NCBI GenBank assembly: GCA_002293145.1
Contig: DBCO01000032.1
Span: 59,916 to 110,863 of the forward strand
From: Akkermansiaceae bacterium UBA956
Lineage (GTDB): Bacteria; Verrucomicrobiota; Verrucomicrobiia; Verrucomicrobiales; Akkermansiaceae
Length of the DNA: 50,948 bases
Direction: 5' to 3'
Positions within the stretch are counted from its first letter, which is position 1, and every line of letters starts with the position of its first letter. The position numbers were made by a program, and so were the translations under genes. The notes under the pieces were generated by a model. The model was not told the origin of the DNA. It did not search any database and saw only the letters and a program-made list of their open reading frames with translations. Shown here in pieces: positions 50,196-50,948 of this stretch.

Positions 50196-50738
50196 ATGAT
50201 GGCGATGGATGCTTTTGAATGTCTTGGATTACCGCGTAGCTTGAATTTGGCCGAGGAAACGGTGCGGGAGGCGTATCGCCTAGCTAGTAAAAACCACCAG
50301 GCAGATGAGCCAGGTTTTTCCCGATTAAATGAAGCTTATCGCGTGATCATGAGCCCTGCGGCCCGATTGATGCATTGGCTTGAGCTGGCAGGTTTGAGCG
50401 GGGATCGTCGCGGTGTGGTCGCGGGGGAATTGTTGGATTGGTTTGGTGAAGTCGGCACGGTGATTCAGGAAACGGATCAGTTGCTGCGTAAAAAAGAGCA
50501 GTGTCAGAGCCAATTGGCGCGCGCTTTGATGGAATCGAGCTTGCAACGGGGGCGCGAAAAAATTGAACAATGCCAAGAGGACTTGCGCATTGTCGAGGTA
50601 TCAAAGCTTAGCGCTTTTGCGGCGATTGAATCAGGAGTGATCAATGCCGAGAATGCGTGGATTTGCGCGCGCGATCTGAGTTTTCTCGAAAAGTGGCAAC
50701 AACAGCTTCGCGAGCGCTATGGGAAATTTTTCTCCTAA
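50196..50738 (+). CDS. HscB-like J-type co-chaperone lacking the HPD motif
   Basis: 180 residues in the HscB layout: an N-terminal J-like domain ('AFECLGLPRSLNLAEETVRE' then 'YRLASKNHQADEPGFSRLNE'), and a C-terminal helical bundle ('VIQETDQLLRKKEQCQSQLA') that binds IscU in known HscB. Where the J domain should have HPD, this has H34-Q-A-D37, an insertion-like break of the motif needed to stimulate Hsp70. It sits 3 bp after the IscA-type gene, which supports an Fe-S role. ATG at 50196 is preferred; ATG at 50205 is an alternative. Confidence 0.8.
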   Translation: MMAMDAFECLGLPRSLNLAEETVREAYRLASKNHQADEPGFSRLNEAYRVIMSPAARLMHWLELAGLSGDRRGVVAGELLDWFGEVGTVIQETDQLLRKKEQCQSQLARALMESSLQRGREKIEQCQEDLRIVEVSKLSAFAAIESGVINAENAWICARDLSFLEKWQQQLRERYGKFFS

Positions 50739-50745
50739 AGATTTG

Positions 50746-50771
50746 CATTTTTCTGATCCATTTTTCTGATC
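50746..50771. repeat. Two 13-bp tandem units plus a partial third
   Basis: 'catttttctgatc' is repeated twice without a gap (50746-50771), and 'catttgtgtgat' follows as a degenerate third unit. It lies 8 bp after the hscB-like stop, before copy B of the 123-bp repeat. A recent slippage duplication is the likely origin. Confidence 0.75.
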
Positions 50772-50824
50772 CATTTGTGTGATTCACATTTAATTTCATG
50801 CGCTTATGCAATTTTGAAACAGGC

Positions 50825-50947
50825 GGGTGCAACTGAAAGTAATGTTCAGGTCAGAAACTCTCCGCAATGTGCTCAGTCCAGAGAAACGGGCTTATCAACA
50901 ACTGCAGCCACTGAATTCCACTGATAGAACTGATCATTGATAAAGAA
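50825..50947 (+). repeat. 123-bp dispersed repeat, copy B (downstream of hscB)
   Basis: Reverse complement of 12045-12167 with five mismatches in 123 bp. It starts 87 bp after the hscB-like stop in the same orientation to the upstream gene as copy A has to fabV. It carries, on the minus strand, the 28-codon frame described for copy A. It may continue past the window edge, so its full right end is unknown. There is no transposase nearby. Confidence 0.85.
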
Positions 50948-50948
50948 A

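Overview
The window looks like a piece of a Verrucomicrobiota chromosome (about 50-55% GC by eye). The reasons are family-level. There is a giant secreted Calx-beta/PKD protein ending in the 'D-x-D-x-D-x-IPNLLEYAFGTDP' type C-terminal module. Sulfatase and GH43 genes are present. Core genes are scattered in short operons, Shine-Dalgarno sequences are almost absent, and the intergenic DNA is full of small palindromic and 'cggagacacgg'-like dispersed repeats. The phylum assignment is inference; no rRNA or tRNA gene is visible.

Layout. 0-2.2 kb: manA, a patchwork of repeats, and a secreted nuclease with a ComEA-like tail. 2.2-11.3 kb: one 3027-residue secreted metalloprotease/Calx-beta protein. 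11.3-12.2 kb: decayed outer-membrane protein gene, hairpins, and copy A of a 123-bp repeat. 12.2-17.1 kb: fabV and a dapF-dapA-dapB-J-domain operon (lysine/peptidoglycan precursor supply). 17.1-18.5 kb: DinJ/YafQ-type toxin-antitoxin pair, two nested hairpins, and a small unknown gene. 18.6-23.3 kb: cysS-hemB, divergent rpsP, a Y-family polymerase, and a small unknown membrane protein. 23.3-27.4 kb: membrane-anchored transglutaminase-like protein, ychF, and a GNAT acetyltransferase. 27.4-28 kb: wrecked serine beta-lactamase-like gene. 28-32.4 kb: GH43, dus, LpxR-type lipid A deacylase, and an AlkD-like repair protein. 32.5-37.4 kb: RND exporter and a sulfatase. 37.5-37.9 kb: a second toxin-antitoxin locus whose RelE-type toxin is frameshifted. 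38-42.6 kb: two unknown secreted proteins, then rseP followed by a PhoD-like phosphatase. 42.7-47.8 kb: a small membrane protein, a two-gene operon (unknown membrane protein plus an alkaline-phosphatase-fold membrane enzyme), and a divergent MGDG-synthase-type glycosyltransferase. 47.8-48.2 kb: an unidentified broken gene. 48.2-50.7 kb: thioredoxin-like protein, D-Ala-D-Ala carboxypeptidase lipoprotein, and an iscA-hscB pair. 50.8-50.95 kb: copy B of the 123-bp repeat at the window edge.

Themes. Much of the window serves the cell envelope: dap genes, the carboxypeptidase, LpxR, RseP, RND, glycosyltransferase and the phosphatase-fold membrane enzyme. Four loci are visibly decaying (outer-membrane barrel, beta-lactamase-like hydrolase, RelE toxin, and an unknown at 47.8 kb), so this genome keeps fossils.

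The most interesting unexplained signals are four. The 123-bp repeat sits in sense orientation downstream of two unrelated genes and carries a mini-ORF whose three differences are all synonymous. A concanavalin-like module is circularly permuted inside a Calx-beta domain. An HscB homologue lacks its HPD motif. A pair of nested hairpins lies at 17.9 kb. I did not find a clear multi-gene novel defence or biosynthetic system, and I do not claim one.
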